A DNA stretch of 64,000 nt from Paracidovorax wautersii (GCF_031453675.1 NZ_JAVIZX010000001.1:2936001-3000000), one strand, 5' to 3'; counted from the stretch's first letter, positions 8,469 to 19,046 are shown. Program-made: numbers and translations. The notes: generated by a model from the sequence alone, not told the origin.

Positions 8469-8719
8469 GGAGTCTCCTGGGTGAAGGAGGGCGCATGGGG
8501 ATGCAGGCCGCAGGCGCTGCGCTGCCATGCGCCGTGCGGATGCGTGAGGCCCGCATGCGCACGACGGGTGGCGCTGCGGGGCAGGGCCATTGTTTCGCAA
8601 ACAGCCCGCTGCGGCCAGCAGCGCGTTGGTGTGCCGCCATGCGTGCGCCGCCTTGCCATGCCGCGAAGGCCCCAACGGCCTGCGGCCCTGCCACTTCGGC
8701 CCGGATGGCCGCGCGGCCA

Positions 8720-9682
8720 TCAGGGCGTGCGTGCGGGGGGCGTGCTGTGGACGAAGGCCGCCACGTCGTCCAGCACAGGGGCGATGCCGCGCAGCGGCCA
8801 GGCGAAGGCGCCCACCAGCGTGGTGTGGCGCGCATGCGGATAGGTGCGCAGCGTGACGGGCACGCCCGTGGCCTGCAGGCGGCCCGCCAACTGCAGCGTG
8901 CTGCGCTCGGGGCTGACCAGCGAGTCCTTCTCCGCCGCGCCCAGAAAGGCCGGCGGCGCACCGGCGTGCGCGAAGCCGACCGGCTGGGCGTCCGGCGGGT
9001 AATCGGGGTGGTGGAACACGCTCTGCACATCCGGGTTGTCGGAGGGCAGAAAGTCGTACGGCCCCGCCAGCCCGATCCAGCCGGCCAGCTCGCGCGGCGC
9101 ATGGCCGGCACCGCCCAGCCAGCGCGGGTCCAGCGCCAGCATGGCGGCGTTGTAGCCGCCCGCGCTGTGGCCCATGGCGAAGACGCGGCGGGGATTGCCG
9201 CCCAGGCTTGCGGCGTGGTCCAGGCCCCAGGCCAGTGCCTGTGCGCTGTCCTTCAGGAAGTCGGGGTAGCGCACCTCGGGGTACAGCCGGTAGTCCGCCA
9301 CCAGGGTGAGCACCCCGCGCGATGCCAGGGCCTGGCCGAGGAAGAGATAGTCGCCGCGCTCGCCGCTCTTCCAGGTGCCGCCGTAGAAGAACACAACCAC
9401 GGGCCAGCCGCCGGCCGGTGCCGATCCGGCGGGCCGGTACACGTCCAGCCGCTGGCGGGGCAGGGCGCCGTAGGCCACGCCGTGGTCCACCTCGGCCGCG
9501 CTGCGCGGCGTCAGGGCGTTGAGCGTGCCCACGCCTGAACAGGCCGCCAGCCCCGCAGCCAGGGCCAGCAGGCCGGCGACGCGGGCGGTGCGCTTCCAGC
9601 GCGCGGCAGAGGACAGGGAGCGGGAGGGCACGGTGGGCGTAGACACCGGCGAGGGCGAGGATGAGGCGTAAGGCAGCGGCAT
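8720..9682 (-). CDS. lipoprotein alpha/beta-hydrolase (esterase)
   Basis: A 320-residue alpha/beta hydrolase of the BD-FAE/carboxylesterase type. The N-terminus contains a helix ending in a lipobox (LAAGLAAC-S), so it is probably lipid-anchored in the envelope. The oxyanion region VVFFYGGTW is a variant of HGGxW, the nucleophile elbow is GHSAGG, and the acid and histidine are likely in AEKDSLV and PHARHTTL. The substrate is unknown. The start precedes an unusually long 30-residue leader before the hydrophobic stretch, so a start further in is possible. Confidence 0.75.
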   Translation of the reverse strand: MPLPYASSSPSPVSTPTVPSRSLSSAARWKRTARVAGLLALAAGLAACSGVGTLNALTPRSAAEVDHGVAYGALPRQRLDVYRPAGSAPAGGWPVVVFFYGGTWKSGERGDYLFLGQALASRGVLTLVADYRLYPEVRYPDFLKDSAQALAWGLDHAASLGGNPRRVFAMGHSAGGYNAAMLALDPRWLGGAGHAPRELAGWIGLAGPYDFLPSDNPDVQSVFHHPDYPPDAQPVGFAHAGAPPAFLGAAEKDSLVSPERSTLQLAGRLQATGVPVTLRTYPHARHTTLVGAFAWPLRGIAPVLDDVAAFVHSTPPARTP

Positions 9683-9823
9683 GCGAAGGCGTAATGAGGT
9701 CGGAGGGCGATAGGGCGCGAGCCCGTGTGCCCTTCTTACGCAAGGCGCCGCGCCGCGGATCGGCGGCGCTGGCCGTCCTGCCCAGCGCGGCGGCGGCCTC
9801 CTACAGGCGCCGCAGGTCCGCCG

Positions 9824-10156
9824 TCAGGCAGCGGCAGCCGCCGCAGGCACCAGGCGCACGGCGTACTCCGCATCGGCGCCCGCCCAGGCCACCAGCCGGT
9901 CGATGTTGGGGTGCTTGCCCGGATGCGCCTGCGCGTCGGCCGTGTGCTCCGCATACCACTCCAGCCCCAGCGTGGCCGCGGCCGGCGTGATGCGGCCGCC
10001 GTACAGCTGCCCCAGCGCGTGGTACACGGCCACCGAACCGGCCTGGCCGGGCTTGTTCTCCAGCGTGGCAATGACCTGACCGTCCGCGCCGAGAAGTTGA
10101 AGGGCGGCGACGTGGGCGACGGAGGGGAGCTGCTTGAGGCGGTCTGCGAAGGTCAT
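9824..10156 (-). CDS. DUF2322 family protein
   Basis: A 110-residue soluble protein matching the DUF2322 family as I know it: FADRLKQLPSVAHVAALQLL at the start, ENKPGQAGSVAVYHALGQLYG in the middle and the characteristic EHTADAQAHPGKHPNIDRL. The family is common in beta-proteobacteria and has no known function. It ends in a run of alanines. A copy of the window's AGCTATCAAA repeat lies directly upstream of its start. Confidence 0.8.
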   Translation of the reverse strand: MTFADRLKQLPSVAHVAALQLLGADGQVIATLENKPGQAGSVAVYHALGQLYGGRITPAAATLGLEWYAEHTADAQAHPGKHPNIDRLVAWAGADAEYAVRLVPAAAAAA

Positions 10157-10158
10157 GA

Positions 10159-10232
10159 AAAATATGTGAATGAAAAATGGCTTCAGCGCTCATTCTACGG
10201 GCGCAAGCAGCTATCAAAAGAGAAGCAATATG
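10159..10232. repeat. AGCTATCAAA-type intergenic repeat
   Basis: An AT-rich patch carrying GCGCAAGCAGCTATCAAAAG (10201-10220), the best-conserved form of a repeat that recurs through the window. It sits in the 81-base gap between two genes of the same strand. No protein is encoded. Confidence 0.6.
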
Positions 10233-10237
10233 CTGGC

Positions 10238-11218
10238 TCAGCTCGCCATGGGCAGCGTCCGTTTGCAGCGTGGATGGTGGCTGCAGGCCCAGAAGCGGGC
10301 GCCGTCCCGGGAGCGCTTGCGCTCGACCATCTTGGTGCCGCAGCTGGCGCAGGTGGGGCGCCAGTACTCGCCCTCGAACGCCACCTGTAGCAGGGCCTGC
10401 TGCTGCGCCTCGGTCCGCTGCGCGATCAGCGACAGCAGGCGCTTGCCGTTCAGGGCGCTGATGCCGTTGTCCTTGGCGAATTGCAGGGCGTCTTCGGTAT
10501 AGGTGGAGGTGGTGGCGTAGGTGCCGCGCTGCAGCTTGTGGGCCGCCATCACGCCATAGAACTCCCGCATCTCCCGCACGCCCACGGGCTTGCCCTGCCA
10601 GTGCTTGCACTGCACGACCGCGGCGGGTCCGTCGCTGTGCGCGCTGTACAGCCAGATGTCGACGCCGCCATCGGCCCCATGGGATTGGGCGCGGGTCTGG
10701 AACCCGGCCTGCGCGAAGAGCGCCTCGCACACGGCTTCGAAGCGCCGCCATTCGATGGCGGCGAAGACCTCGGGGCCCCAGCGGGCTGCCGGCTGCCGGA
10801 CAGGCTCCGGCTCCGGGACGGGGGGAACGCCGGCGGTGCCGGCTGGCGCAGCACCGTCGAACGCATCGGCGTGCGCTGGCGTGTGCGGGCTGGGCAAGGG
10901 GCGATCGGATCCGGCGGGAGGCGCTGGGGATCGGGCCGTGCGCGATGGTGCCCGCATGCGTTGCACGGTGGGGGCTGATGCCTCCGCGCCGTTGTTGCGC
11001 CGTACCAGCCGGTGCGCCAGCAGCAGCGCCGCACCGATCGCCAGAAGCACCCAGCCCAGTGGCCGCACATTGGCCGCCACTTGGCTGATCAGGGGTGAGC
11101 TGCGGGTGAACCACGGGGCCGCCAGCAGGGCGGCGCCGATGATGCAGGCGATGACGCCTTTTTCGAGCAAGGTGTCGAGCGCGCGGGCCTGGCGGCGGCG
11201 CGAACGTGAACGGGCCAT
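10238..11218 (-). CDS. membrane-anchored Mrr-like restriction endonuclease with zinc-ribbon tail
   Basis: A 326-residue protein with two membrane helices (about residues 21-38 and 55-72), a Pro/Ala-rich linker, an Mrr_cat-type PD-(D/E)xK nuclease domain (about residues 150-255) and a C-terminal topoisomerase-type zinc ribbon (CASCGTKMVERK...FWACSHHPRC). The nuclease core shows WRRFEAVCEALFAQAGFQ, GADGGVDIWLY and VVQCKHWQGKPVG (the Q-x-K of the active site). Start chosen at MARSRS behind AAGGGGGG. Whether it is a modification-dependent defence nuclease or a housekeeping enzyme is open; no methylase or other defence gene adjoins it. Confidence 0.75.
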   Translation of the reverse strand: MARSRSRRRQARALDTLLEKGVIACIIGAALLAAPWFTRSSPLISQVAANVRPLGWVLLAIGAALLLAHRLVRRNNGAEASAPTVQRMRAPSRTARSPAPPAGSDRPLPSPHTPAHADAFDGAAPAGTAGVPPVPEPEPVRQPAARWGPEVFAAIEWRRFEAVCEALFAQAGFQTRAQSHGADGGVDIWLYSAHSDGPAAVVQCKHWQGKPVGVREMREFYGVMAAHKLQRGTYATTSTYTEDALQFAKDNGISALNGKRLLSLIAQRTEAQQQALLQVAFEGEYWRPTCASCGTKMVERKRSRDGARFWACSHHPRCKRTLPMAS

Positions 11219-11310
11219 GGCAAATCCCCCCTTATCGGACTGCATCCGCTCTGGGTGCGGATTTCAGGGGACTTTAAGCCAAAAACGTCTCCAGCCCTTG
11301 ATGTAAGAGT

Positions 11311-11340
11311 GCTGTCAGCTATCAAACTGGTAGCGATTGC
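11311..11340. repeat. AGCTATCAAA-type intergenic repeat
   Basis: CAGCTATCAAACTGGTAGCG lies in the 176-base gap upstream of the nuclease gene and downstream of glnS. It is a diverged copy of the recurring AGCTATCAAA repeat. Nothing else is seen in this gap. Confidence 0.5.
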
Positions 11341-11394
11341 GCCGAGGCATCCGCGAGCGGTCGCCCGCAAAGCGGACTGCCCCGGCTTGGGGCT

Positions 11395-13197
<1,803 letters not shown>

Positions 13198-13428
13198 CCC
13201 CGCATTCTAGGAGGGCGGCGCCGGCAATTTGAGCCGCAGGGCTCCGGCCACGGGCAGCCGCATGGCCCGGCCGCCGTTTACATCGCGAAACCAGGTGAGC
13301 TACGTACGGAAACAATATAGCGGCGGGGTTGTGACATCCTTTCAGGCATCTGGAACGTTATGGAATGGTTCCAGGTACTTTGGGAGCGGCGCCGCAAGGC
13401 CCAGGCTTCCGCCCATAAGGAGATTCTC

Positions 13429-13782
13429 ATGACCCAACGCCTTTCTTTCCGTGCCATGGCCGCCTCTGCCGGTGTGGCGCTGGCCTTGCTGGCCGCCTCC
13501 GGCGCAGCGCAGGCGCGTGACGTCAGCTGGTCCATCGGTGTGGGCGTGCCCGGCGTGGTGGTCGGTGCCGGTGGCGGATATGCACCGCCGCCGGTGTACT
13601 ATGCGCCGCCCCCGCGCCCCGTGTACTACGCGCCCCCGCCACCCGTCTACTACGCGCCGCCTCCCCGCCCGGTGTACTACGCACCGCCCGTGGTGGTCGC
13701 CCCCTACGGTTACTACCGTGACGGCGGACGTCGCCATCACCACCACTATGACCGCGGCTACGGCCGCCGCGACTGGCGCTGA
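13429..13782 (+). CDS. secreted Pro/Tyr-rich repeat protein
   Basis: A 117-residue protein with a signal peptide (cleavage after GAAQA-R) and a core of about five tandem copies of a P-P-P-x-VYYAPP unit (residues 51-88), followed by a His/Arg/Tyr-rich tail (RRHHHHYDRGYGRRDWR). AAGGAGA precedes the ATG. The pattern is common in small envelope proteins of beta-proteobacteria; the function is unknown. A UUCG hairpin with a 7-base-pair stem (13814-13831) follows and may stop transcription. Confidence 0.65.
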   Translation: MTQRLSFRAMAASAGVALALLAASGAAQARDVSWSIGVGVPGVVVGAGGGYAPPPVYYAPPPRPVYYAPPPPVYYAPPPRPVYYAPPVVVAPYGYYRDGGRRHHHHYDRGYGRRDWR

Positions 13783-13947
13783 TCGCCCGTCGCCCGGTAG
13801 ACGGCAATCCATGGCGGCCCTTCGGGGCCGCTTGTCGTTGGTGAACCGCCTGCGGCGCGGCCCGCATAATTCGGGCTCTTGTCCGTGCGCGGGCGCGGCC
13901 CCTGGGGCGCAGCGTGTGCGGTGACCGTCCTGCTGGAGTGTTGCCCC

Positions 13948-14397
13948 GTGAAGAAACCCACCGTCTTCGTTCTCAATGGCCCCAATCTGAACCTGCTCGG
14001 CACGCGCGAGCCGGCCGTGTATGGATCGCAGACGCTGGCGGATGTCGAACAGCTGTGCGCCGCTGCGTGCGAGCGCCACGGCTTTGCGCTGCGCTTCCAC
14101 CAGAGCAACTACGAGGGCGCGCTGGTGGACTGGATCCATGAGGCCGGCCGGCTGCAGGCCGCGGGCGAACTGGCCGGCGTGGTGCTCAATGCCGGTGCCT
14201 ACACGCACACCAGCGTCGCCCTGCTCGATGCCGTGAAGGGCACGGGCGTGACGCTGATCGAGCTGCACATCAGCAACGTGCACGCCCGCGAGAGCTTCCG
14301 CCACCACTCCTACATCGCCGGCGCCGCCAAGGCCGTGCTGTGCGGCTTCGGCGTGCAGGGCTACGGCCTGGCCATCGACGGGCTGGCGGGGCTGTGA
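13948..14397 (+). CDS. aroQ: 3-dehydroquinate dehydratase, type II
   Basis: A 149-residue type II dehydroquinase, which converts 3-dehydroquinate to 3-dehydroshikimate in the shikimate pathway. Signatures are [19 protein letters not shown] (with the catalytic Tyr), [21 protein letters not shown] and [17 protein letters not shown] (catalytic His and substrate-binding residues). Translation starts at a GTG with GGAG nine bases upstream; no ATG fits. Its stop codon overlaps a possible GTG start of the next gene (GTGA), suggesting coupling. Confidence 0.95.
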   Translation: MKKPTVFVLNGPNLNLLGTREPAVYGSQTLADVEQLCAAACERHGFALRFHQSNYEGALVDWIHEAGRLQAAGELAGVVLNAGAYTHTSVALLDAVKGTGVTLIELHISNVHARESFRHHSYIAGAAKAVLCGFGVQGYGLAIDGLAGL

Positions 14398-15290
14398 CGG
14401 CGACCATGCAGGCGCAGGGCACCGGCGATTCCCGGATCATCGCCCGTCTGGAAGCAGAGGCCGAGCGCCATACCACCCCGTGCGGCGCGGCAGGCGATAC
14501 CGTCTGGCACGCCTGGGGCGATGCGCGGTCGCCCGAGCCGCCGCTGGTGCTGCTGCACGGCGGCAGCGGCAGCTGGACGCACTGGGTGCGCAACGTTGAC
14601 GGCCTGGTGGCGGCCGGGCGGCGCGTGTGGATTCCGGACCTGCCGGGCTTCGGCGCGTCGGCCCTGCCGGACGGCGGTAGCGATGCGGATGCACTGGTCG
14701 AGCCCCTGGCCGACGGCCTGCGGTCCCTGTTCGGCCCCCAGCCCTGCGATCTGGTCGGGTTCTCGTTCGGCGGCATGACGGCCGGGCTGTTGCTGGCGGC
14801 CCACCCCGAGCTGGCGCGCCAGCTGGTGCTGGTGGGCGCACCCGCCATGGGCGTGGTGCCCAAGCGGCAGTTCGAACTCAAGGCCTGGCGCCATCTGCCG
14901 CCCGGCCAGCAGCTGGACATCCACCGCTACAACCTGGCGGCGCTGATGCTGAACGACCCGTCGCTCATCGAAGGCCTGGCGCTGGAGCTGCACGTGGCCA
15001 ACGTGGTGCGCGACCGCATGCCGCGGCGGCGGCTGGCGCACACCGACATCCTGGCGCGCTCGCTGCCGCAGGTGACCTGCCCGGTGCACGCGATCTACGG
15101 CCAGGGCGATGCGCTCTACAAGGAGTGGATCACGGCGCTGGAGGCCGCGTACGCCGCCGTCACGCCTGACCTGCAGGGCTTCGCCCTGATCCCCGATGCC
15201 GGCCACTGGGTGCAGTTCGAGCGGCCCGAGGCTTTTCTGCAGGCTCTGCTCGACGCGCTGGCGCAGGGCGCGCAGCGCCTGCACGGCTGA
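14394..15290 (+). CDS. alpha/beta-fold hydrolase
   Basis: A 298-residue single-domain alpha/beta hydrolase without a signal peptide. The oxyanion motif is [11 protein letters not shown], the nucleophile elbow is [11 protein letters not shown], the acid is likely the Asp of IYGQGDALY and the base is the His of [10 protein letters not shown]. These match the family of meta-cleavage product hydrolases and related esterases, but the substrate is not readable. The start could be the GTG overlapping the aroQ stop codon, taken here, or the ATG at 14406. Confidence 0.75.
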   Translation: MTATMQAQGTGDSRIIARLEAEAERHTTPCGAAGDTVWHAWGDARSPEPPLVLLHGGSGSWTHWVRNVDGLVAAGRRVWIPDLPGFGASALPDGGSDADALVEPLADGLRSLFGPQPCDLVGFSFGGMTAGLLLAAHPELARQLVLVGAPAMGVVPKRQFELKAWRHLPPGQQLDIHRYNLAALMLNDPSLIEGLALELHVANVVRDRMPRRRLAHTDILARSLPQVTCPVHAIYGQGDALYKEWITALEAAYAAVTPDLQGFALIPDAGHWVQFERPEAFLQALLDALAQGAQRLHG

Positions 15291-15317
15291 GCTGGCGCAC
15301 CGAGCGCTGCCGAACCC

Positions 15318-15779
15318 ATGGACGACGCCCCCGGCCGCCCCAAGGCCGCGCCACCGCCCCGGCGCGCATCCACCGCCGCGGCTGCGCCGCAGGTGGACGA
15401 GCGTGAGGTGGAATGGACGGCCATGCGCGCCCAAGGCGCGGGCGGACAGAACGTCAACAAGGTGTCCAGCGCCATCCACCTGCGCTACGACGTGCAGGCC
15501 TCGTCGCTGCCTGCCGATGTGAAGGAGCGGCTGCTGGCGCTGCGCGACAGCCGTCTCACGCAGGAGGGCGTGTTCGTCATCAAAGCCCAGCAGTACCGCA
15601 CGCAGGAGGCCAACCGGCTCGACGCGCTGCAGCGCCTGCAGGCCGTGGTGGACAGCGTGGCCCACGCGCCCCGGGTGCGCCGCGCCACGCGGCCTACGTA
15701 CGGATCGCAGCAGCGGCGGCTGGCGTCCAAGAGCCAGCGCTCCGACATCAAGGCCCTGCGCGGCAAGCCGCGCGACTGA
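15318..15779 (+). CDS. arfB: alternative ribosome-rescue factor (peptidyl-tRNA hydrolase)
   Basis: A 153-residue release-factor-like protein of the ArfB/YaeJ family. It keeps the GGQ motif (MRAQGAGGQNVNKVSSAIHL) that hydrolyses peptidyl-tRNA on stalled ribosomes, and a basic C-terminal tail (RRLASKSQRSDIKALRGK) that enters the empty mRNA channel. It lacks the stop-codon recognition domain of true release factors. It lies 27 bases after the hydrolase gene on the same strand. Confidence 0.92.
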   Translation: MDDAPGRPKAAPPPRRASTAAAAPQVDEREVEWTAMRAQGAGGQNVNKVSSAIHLRYDVQASSLPADVKERLLALRDSRLTQEGVFVIKAQQYRTQEANRLDALQRLQAVVDSVAHAPRVRRATRPTYGSQQRRLASKSQRSDIKALRGKPRD

Positions 15780-15926
15780 GTGGCCGGCCGCGGCCGCCTC
15801 GGCCGGGCCGAGCGCCGCCTGCAGCGTTGATGGGATTGGATCGGCTCGCGCAACAATCTATCCGCTGGTGGCCTCTTGGTGCCGGCATGTGGCGCTCCTA
15901 CATTCGAAGAAACCCAAGAAACTGCC

Positions 15927-16778
15927 ATGCCTGCACCGAACGCCACCCCCACTTCTGTTTCTGCCTCGGCGCCCACCGCCACGCCGGGGGCGGCCACCGT
16001 GCCCGCGCTCTTCGTCTCCCACGGCGCTCCGCTGTTCGCGGTGGAGCCCGGCACCACCGGCCCCGCGCTTGCGCAGTGGGGCGAGCGCCTGCGCGCGGCC
16101 CACCCGGGCCTGCGCGGCGTGGTCGTCATGTCGCCGCACTGGATGGCACGCGGCGCGCAGGTGATGACCGGCGCCCGGCCGGCCACGTGGCACGACTTCG
16201 GCGGCTTTCCGCCGGCAATGTACGAACTGCAGTACCCCGCCGCCGGCTCGCCCGCGCTGGCGCAGCAGGTGCTGCAGCGGTTGGCGGATGCGGGCATCGC
16301 CGCGCAGGGCGACGAGCGCCGCCCCTTCGACCACGGCGCCTGGGTGCCTCTGATGCACCTGTTTCCGCAGGCCGACCTGCCGGTGGTGCAGGTGGCGCTG
16401 CCTGTGGGCGCGGGCCCGGCCGAGGTCTATGCCCTGGGCGCCGCACTGCGCGGTTTGCGGCAAGAGGGCGTGCTCGTGCTCGGCACCGGCAGCATGACCC
16501 ACAACCTGTCGGAGTTTTTCGGCGGCGCGCGCGAGCCAGCGCCCTATGTGGTCGAATTCTGCCGATGGGTGGAATCCGCCGTGCAGCGCGGCGACCTGCC
16601 GGCGCTGCTGGACTACCGGGCCCGGGCGCCGCACGCCGCACGTGCGCATCCGTCAGAAGACCACTTCCTGCCGATTTTCTTCGCGCTGGGCGCGGCAGGC
16701 GATGCGGCGCGGGCGGACTACCTCAGCCGCGAGGTGATGTACAGCATGCTTGCCATGGATGCCTTCGCCCTGCATTGA
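15927..16778 (+). CDS. DODA-type extradiol aromatic ring-opening dioxygenase
   Basis: A 283-residue member of the LigB/DODA (YgiD-like) dioxygenase family. Probable metal ligands are the His of FVSHGAPLFA, MSPHWMAR, RPFDHGAWVPLMHLF and GSMTHNLSEFF. Bacterial members open the ring of catechol-type substrates such as DOPA; the physiological substrate is unclear. The first about 25 residues are Thr/Ala-rich and not part of the fold. It lies 148 bases after arfB and 58 before the next gene. Confidence 0.85.
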   Translation: MPAPNATPTSVSASAPTATPGAATVPALFVSHGAPLFAVEPGTTGPALAQWGERLRAAHPGLRGVVVMSPHWMARGAQVMTGARPATWHDFGGFPPAMYELQYPAAGSPALAQQVLQRLADAGIAAQGDERRPFDHGAWVPLMHLFPQADLPVVQVALPVGAGPAEVYALGAALRGLRQEGVLVLGTGSMTHNLSEFFGGAREPAPYVVEFCRWVESAVQRGDLPALLDYRARAPHAARAHPSEDHFLPIFFALGAAGDAARADYLSREVMYSMLAMDAFALH

Positions 16779-16836
16779 AACCCCTTGGTTCCGTGGCCGC
16801 CCGCCGCGTCCTGTGAACCGACCGACTGACTGATGG

Positions 16837-17523
16837 ATGGACCGCTTGCCTATGCTGGACCTCGCCCTTTCTTCCCTTCACCGCCCCGCCTCCGCCGACG
16901 CGGCCCAGCCCTGGCTGCTGGTGCTGATGCACGGCGTGGGCAGCAACGAGCAGGACCTGTTCGGACTGGCGCCCTACGTGCCTGCGCCGTTCCATGTGCT
17001 GAGCCTGCGCGCGCCGTACCGCATGGGTCCCAACGCCAATGCCTGGTTCGCCTTCAGCGTGAACCCTGACGGATCGCGCAGCATCGACGAGCCGCAGGAG
17101 GCCGCCAGCCGCGCGCTGGTGGCGCAGACGGTGGACAGCGCAGCGCGCCAGCTGGGCGTGCCCGCCGAGCGCGTGGTGGTGGGCGGCTTCAGCCAGGGCG
17201 GCATCATGTCCCTGTCGCTGCTGCTCACGCGGCCGGCGCTGCTCCATGCGGCCTTGGTGCTGCACAGCCGCTTGCTGCCCCAGGCGCTGCCGCAGTCCGC
17301 ACCCGCCGAGGCGCTGCGCGGCAAGCACCTATGGGTGAGCCACGGCCTGCAGGACAACGTCATTCCGCTGTCCAGCGCCCATGCCATCCGCGACCATGCG
17401 GCCACGCTGCCGCTGGAGACGGTCTACCGCGAGTACCCCGGCATGCATGAGATCCGCCCGGCTGAATTGCAGGGCGCCATGGAGTGGCTGGACGGGCTTG
17501 CGCGGCAGCCCGCGGCGGCCTGA
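16837..17523 (+). CDS. phospholipase/carboxylesterase-type hydrolase (YpfH-like)
   Basis: A 228-residue alpha/beta hydrolase of the phospholipase/carboxylesterase/acyl-protein thioesterase group. The elements are LVLMHGVGSNEQDLFGLAPY, the nucleophile elbow GGFSQGGIMS, the acid in WVSHGLQDNVIP and the histidine in YPGMHEI. No signal peptide is seen. It may be expressed with the upstream dioxygenase. Its stop codon is the first base-triplet of a 280-base foldback element. Confidence 0.8.
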   Translation: MDRLPMLDLALSSLHRPASADAAQPWLLVLMHGVGSNEQDLFGLAPYVPAPFHVLSLRAPYRMGPNANAWFAFSVNPDGSRSIDEPQEAASRALVAQTVDSAARQLGVPAERVVVGGFSQGGIMSLSLLLTRPALLHAALVLHSRLLPQALPQSAPAEALRGKHLWVSHGLQDNVIPLSSAHAIRDHAATLPLETVYREYPGMHEIRPAELQGAMEWLDGLARQPAAA

Positions 17524-17802
17524 GAACGTATTGACGAGCTCGCAGGGGTCGCGTTGGAGCGCATCGGGATGGGTGTAGGCTGCGGGCGCACCACATGGGC
17601 TCTTGCCCATGCAAGCAGCCGGGGCGTCAAGGCGTCTTTCCTGTGGCCCGATTTCGCTCCAACCCGAAGGGCAGCGGCGTGGGTGGGCGGTCTGCGGCGT
17701 GGCGGCGCTGGTGGATAGCCGAGCTGTCCACTGCGCACCGCGCCTTGCATCCCATCCCGTCCACGCCGCTGCGCAACCCCTGGGAACTCGTCAACACGTT
17801 CT
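17523..17802. repeat. three-armed foldback element (copy 1)
   Basis: A non-coding element with terminal inverted repeats 17523-17549 and 17776-17802 (24 of 27 positions match; ends AGAACGT and ACGTTCT). Inside are two separate stems: 17553-17567 with 17648-17663 (GTTGGAGCG pairs with CGCTCCAAC, then ATCGGG with CCCGAT), enclosing a perfect 7-base-pair hairpin 17594-17611, and 17671-17682 with 17761-17772 (GCAGCGGCGTGG, perfect). The layout equals that of the element at 51010. It begins at the stop codon of the upstream gene. Confidence 0.65.
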
Positions 17803-17889
17803 AACTGCGATCCATCCGCGACCCGGCCGGGCGGCGGCCGCACGCAGAGCTGCGGGGTAAGGCCGGTAACGCTGTGTACATGCGCCGGT

Positions 17890-17952
17890 TTTGAGGCAAA
17901 TCGGGCGGTAGCATAGGCGTGATAAGCGCCAGCTGCTATCAAATTTGATAAT
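17890..17952. repeat. AGCTATCAAA-type intergenic repeat
   Basis: A longer copy of the recurring repeat, running from TTGAGGCAAATCGGGC through GATAAGCGCCAGCTGCTATC to AAATTTGATAAT. Together with the foldback element it fills most of the 545-base gap before the DUF3014 gene. No coding sequence is seen in that gap. Confidence 0.6.
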
Positions 17953-18068
17953 GCCGTGCGGAAGCCTCAGAGGGCAGGAACCCTGCGGCGGTTTCCGGCT
18001 CGCACGTTGAGGCCCAACGCTCTGGCCCATCCCGCGCTCCTCGACTGCCTGTGAAAGGAACCCCGCCC

Positions 18069-18968
18069 ATGCCCGAACGCGACCCTGCCGATTACCGGCC
18101 CCAGCCGCCCTCGTCGTCGTCTTCCTGGATTGCGGCCGGCGTGGTGGCCGCGGCCGTGGCGGCTGGCGCCGCCTGGTGGTTCTGGTGGCGGCCGGCGCAC
18201 GCGCCCGAGCCGCCCGTGGCCGCCGCCCCCGCACCCGCTGCGGCGCCGGCAGCGTCCGCGCCTGCGGCCGTGGCCTCGGGCCCGCAGAACCCCATCGCTG
18301 CGCAGGCCGATGCCGAACCGCTGCCCGCGCTGGGCGAATCGGACGCCCGGGTCGCCAAGGGCCTGAACGATCTGCTAGGCGCGCAGAAGGTGGCGTCGTT
18401 CCTGCAGATCGACGGCTTCGTGCGCCGCGCCGTCGCCACGGTGGACAACCTGCCGCGCGCCCAGGCACCGTCGCGCATGTGGCCGGTGCGCCCCGCGCCC
18501 GAGCGCTTCACCGTGGAAGGCCCGGCCGATGCGCAGACCCAGACCATCGCCCCGGCCAACGCCGCGCGCTACCACGCCTTCGTGGCCTTCGCCGAGGCCG
18601 TGCCGATGGAGGGCGCCGTCACGCTCTACACGCAGCTGTACCCGCTGTTCCAGTCCGCGTACGAAGAGCTGGGCTATCCCAAGGCGTATTTCAACGACCG
18701 CCTGGTGGCCGTGCTGGACCACCTGCGCGCTGCGCCCGAGCCCGCTGGGCCGCTGCTGGTGCAGCTGACCAAGGTGCAGGGCGAGGTGCCGTCGACCCGG
18801 CCGTGGGTGCGCTACGAATTCGCCGACCCGAAGCTGGAGTCGCTCTCTGCCGGGCAGAAGATGCTGGTGCGCATGGGGCCCGACAACGCCCGGCGCCTCA
18901 AGGCCGTGCTGGCGGATCTGCGCAAGCGCGTGGCCACGGGCGATGTGGCGCACCGGGCGGCGCAGTGA
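18069..18968 (+). CDS. DUF3014 family membrane-anchored protein
   Basis: A 299-residue protein with a short cytoplasmic start, one membrane helix (about residues 20-38), an Ala/Pro-rich linker and a periplasmic DUF3014 domain (from about residue 90). Typical stretches are FLQIDGFVRRAVATVDNLPR, RYHAFVAFAEAV, LYPLFQSAYEELGYPKAYFN and RPWVRYEFADPKLE. The family has no established function. A GAAAGGA sequence precedes the ATG. The 204 bases downstream contain a repeat and a hairpin. Confidence 0.8.
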   Translation: MPERDPADYRPQPPSSSSSWIAAGVVAAAVAAGAAWWFWWRPAHAPEPPVAAAPAPAAAPAASAPAAVASGPQNPIAAQADAEPLPALGESDARVAKGLNDLLGAQKVASFLQIDGFVRRAVATVDNLPRAQAPSRMWPVRPAPERFTVEGPADAQTQTIAPANAARYHAFVAFAEAVPMEGAVTLYTQLYPLFQSAYEELGYPKAYFNDRLVAVLDHLRAAPEPAGPLLVQLTKVQGEVPSTRPWVRYEFADPKLESLSAGQKMLVRMGPDNARRLKAVLADLRKRVATGDVAHRAAQ

Positions 18969-19046
18969 AACGGCGCGGCGGCCGTGCGCTGAGGCACGGG
19001 CGCTGCCAGGCCGCAGGGCGGCACGGGCCAGATCCCTTGCACCGCA

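Noticed and set aside
13590-13690. Regular repeats that could suggest a CRISPR array.
   Set aside because: They are codon repeats in a Pro/Tyr-rich protein with no unique spacers. No CRISPR array or cas gene was seen anywhere in the window.
17603-17860. Small open frames inside the foldback element.
   Set aside because: They cross the inverted repeat, have no ribosome-binding site and only reflect the high GC content.
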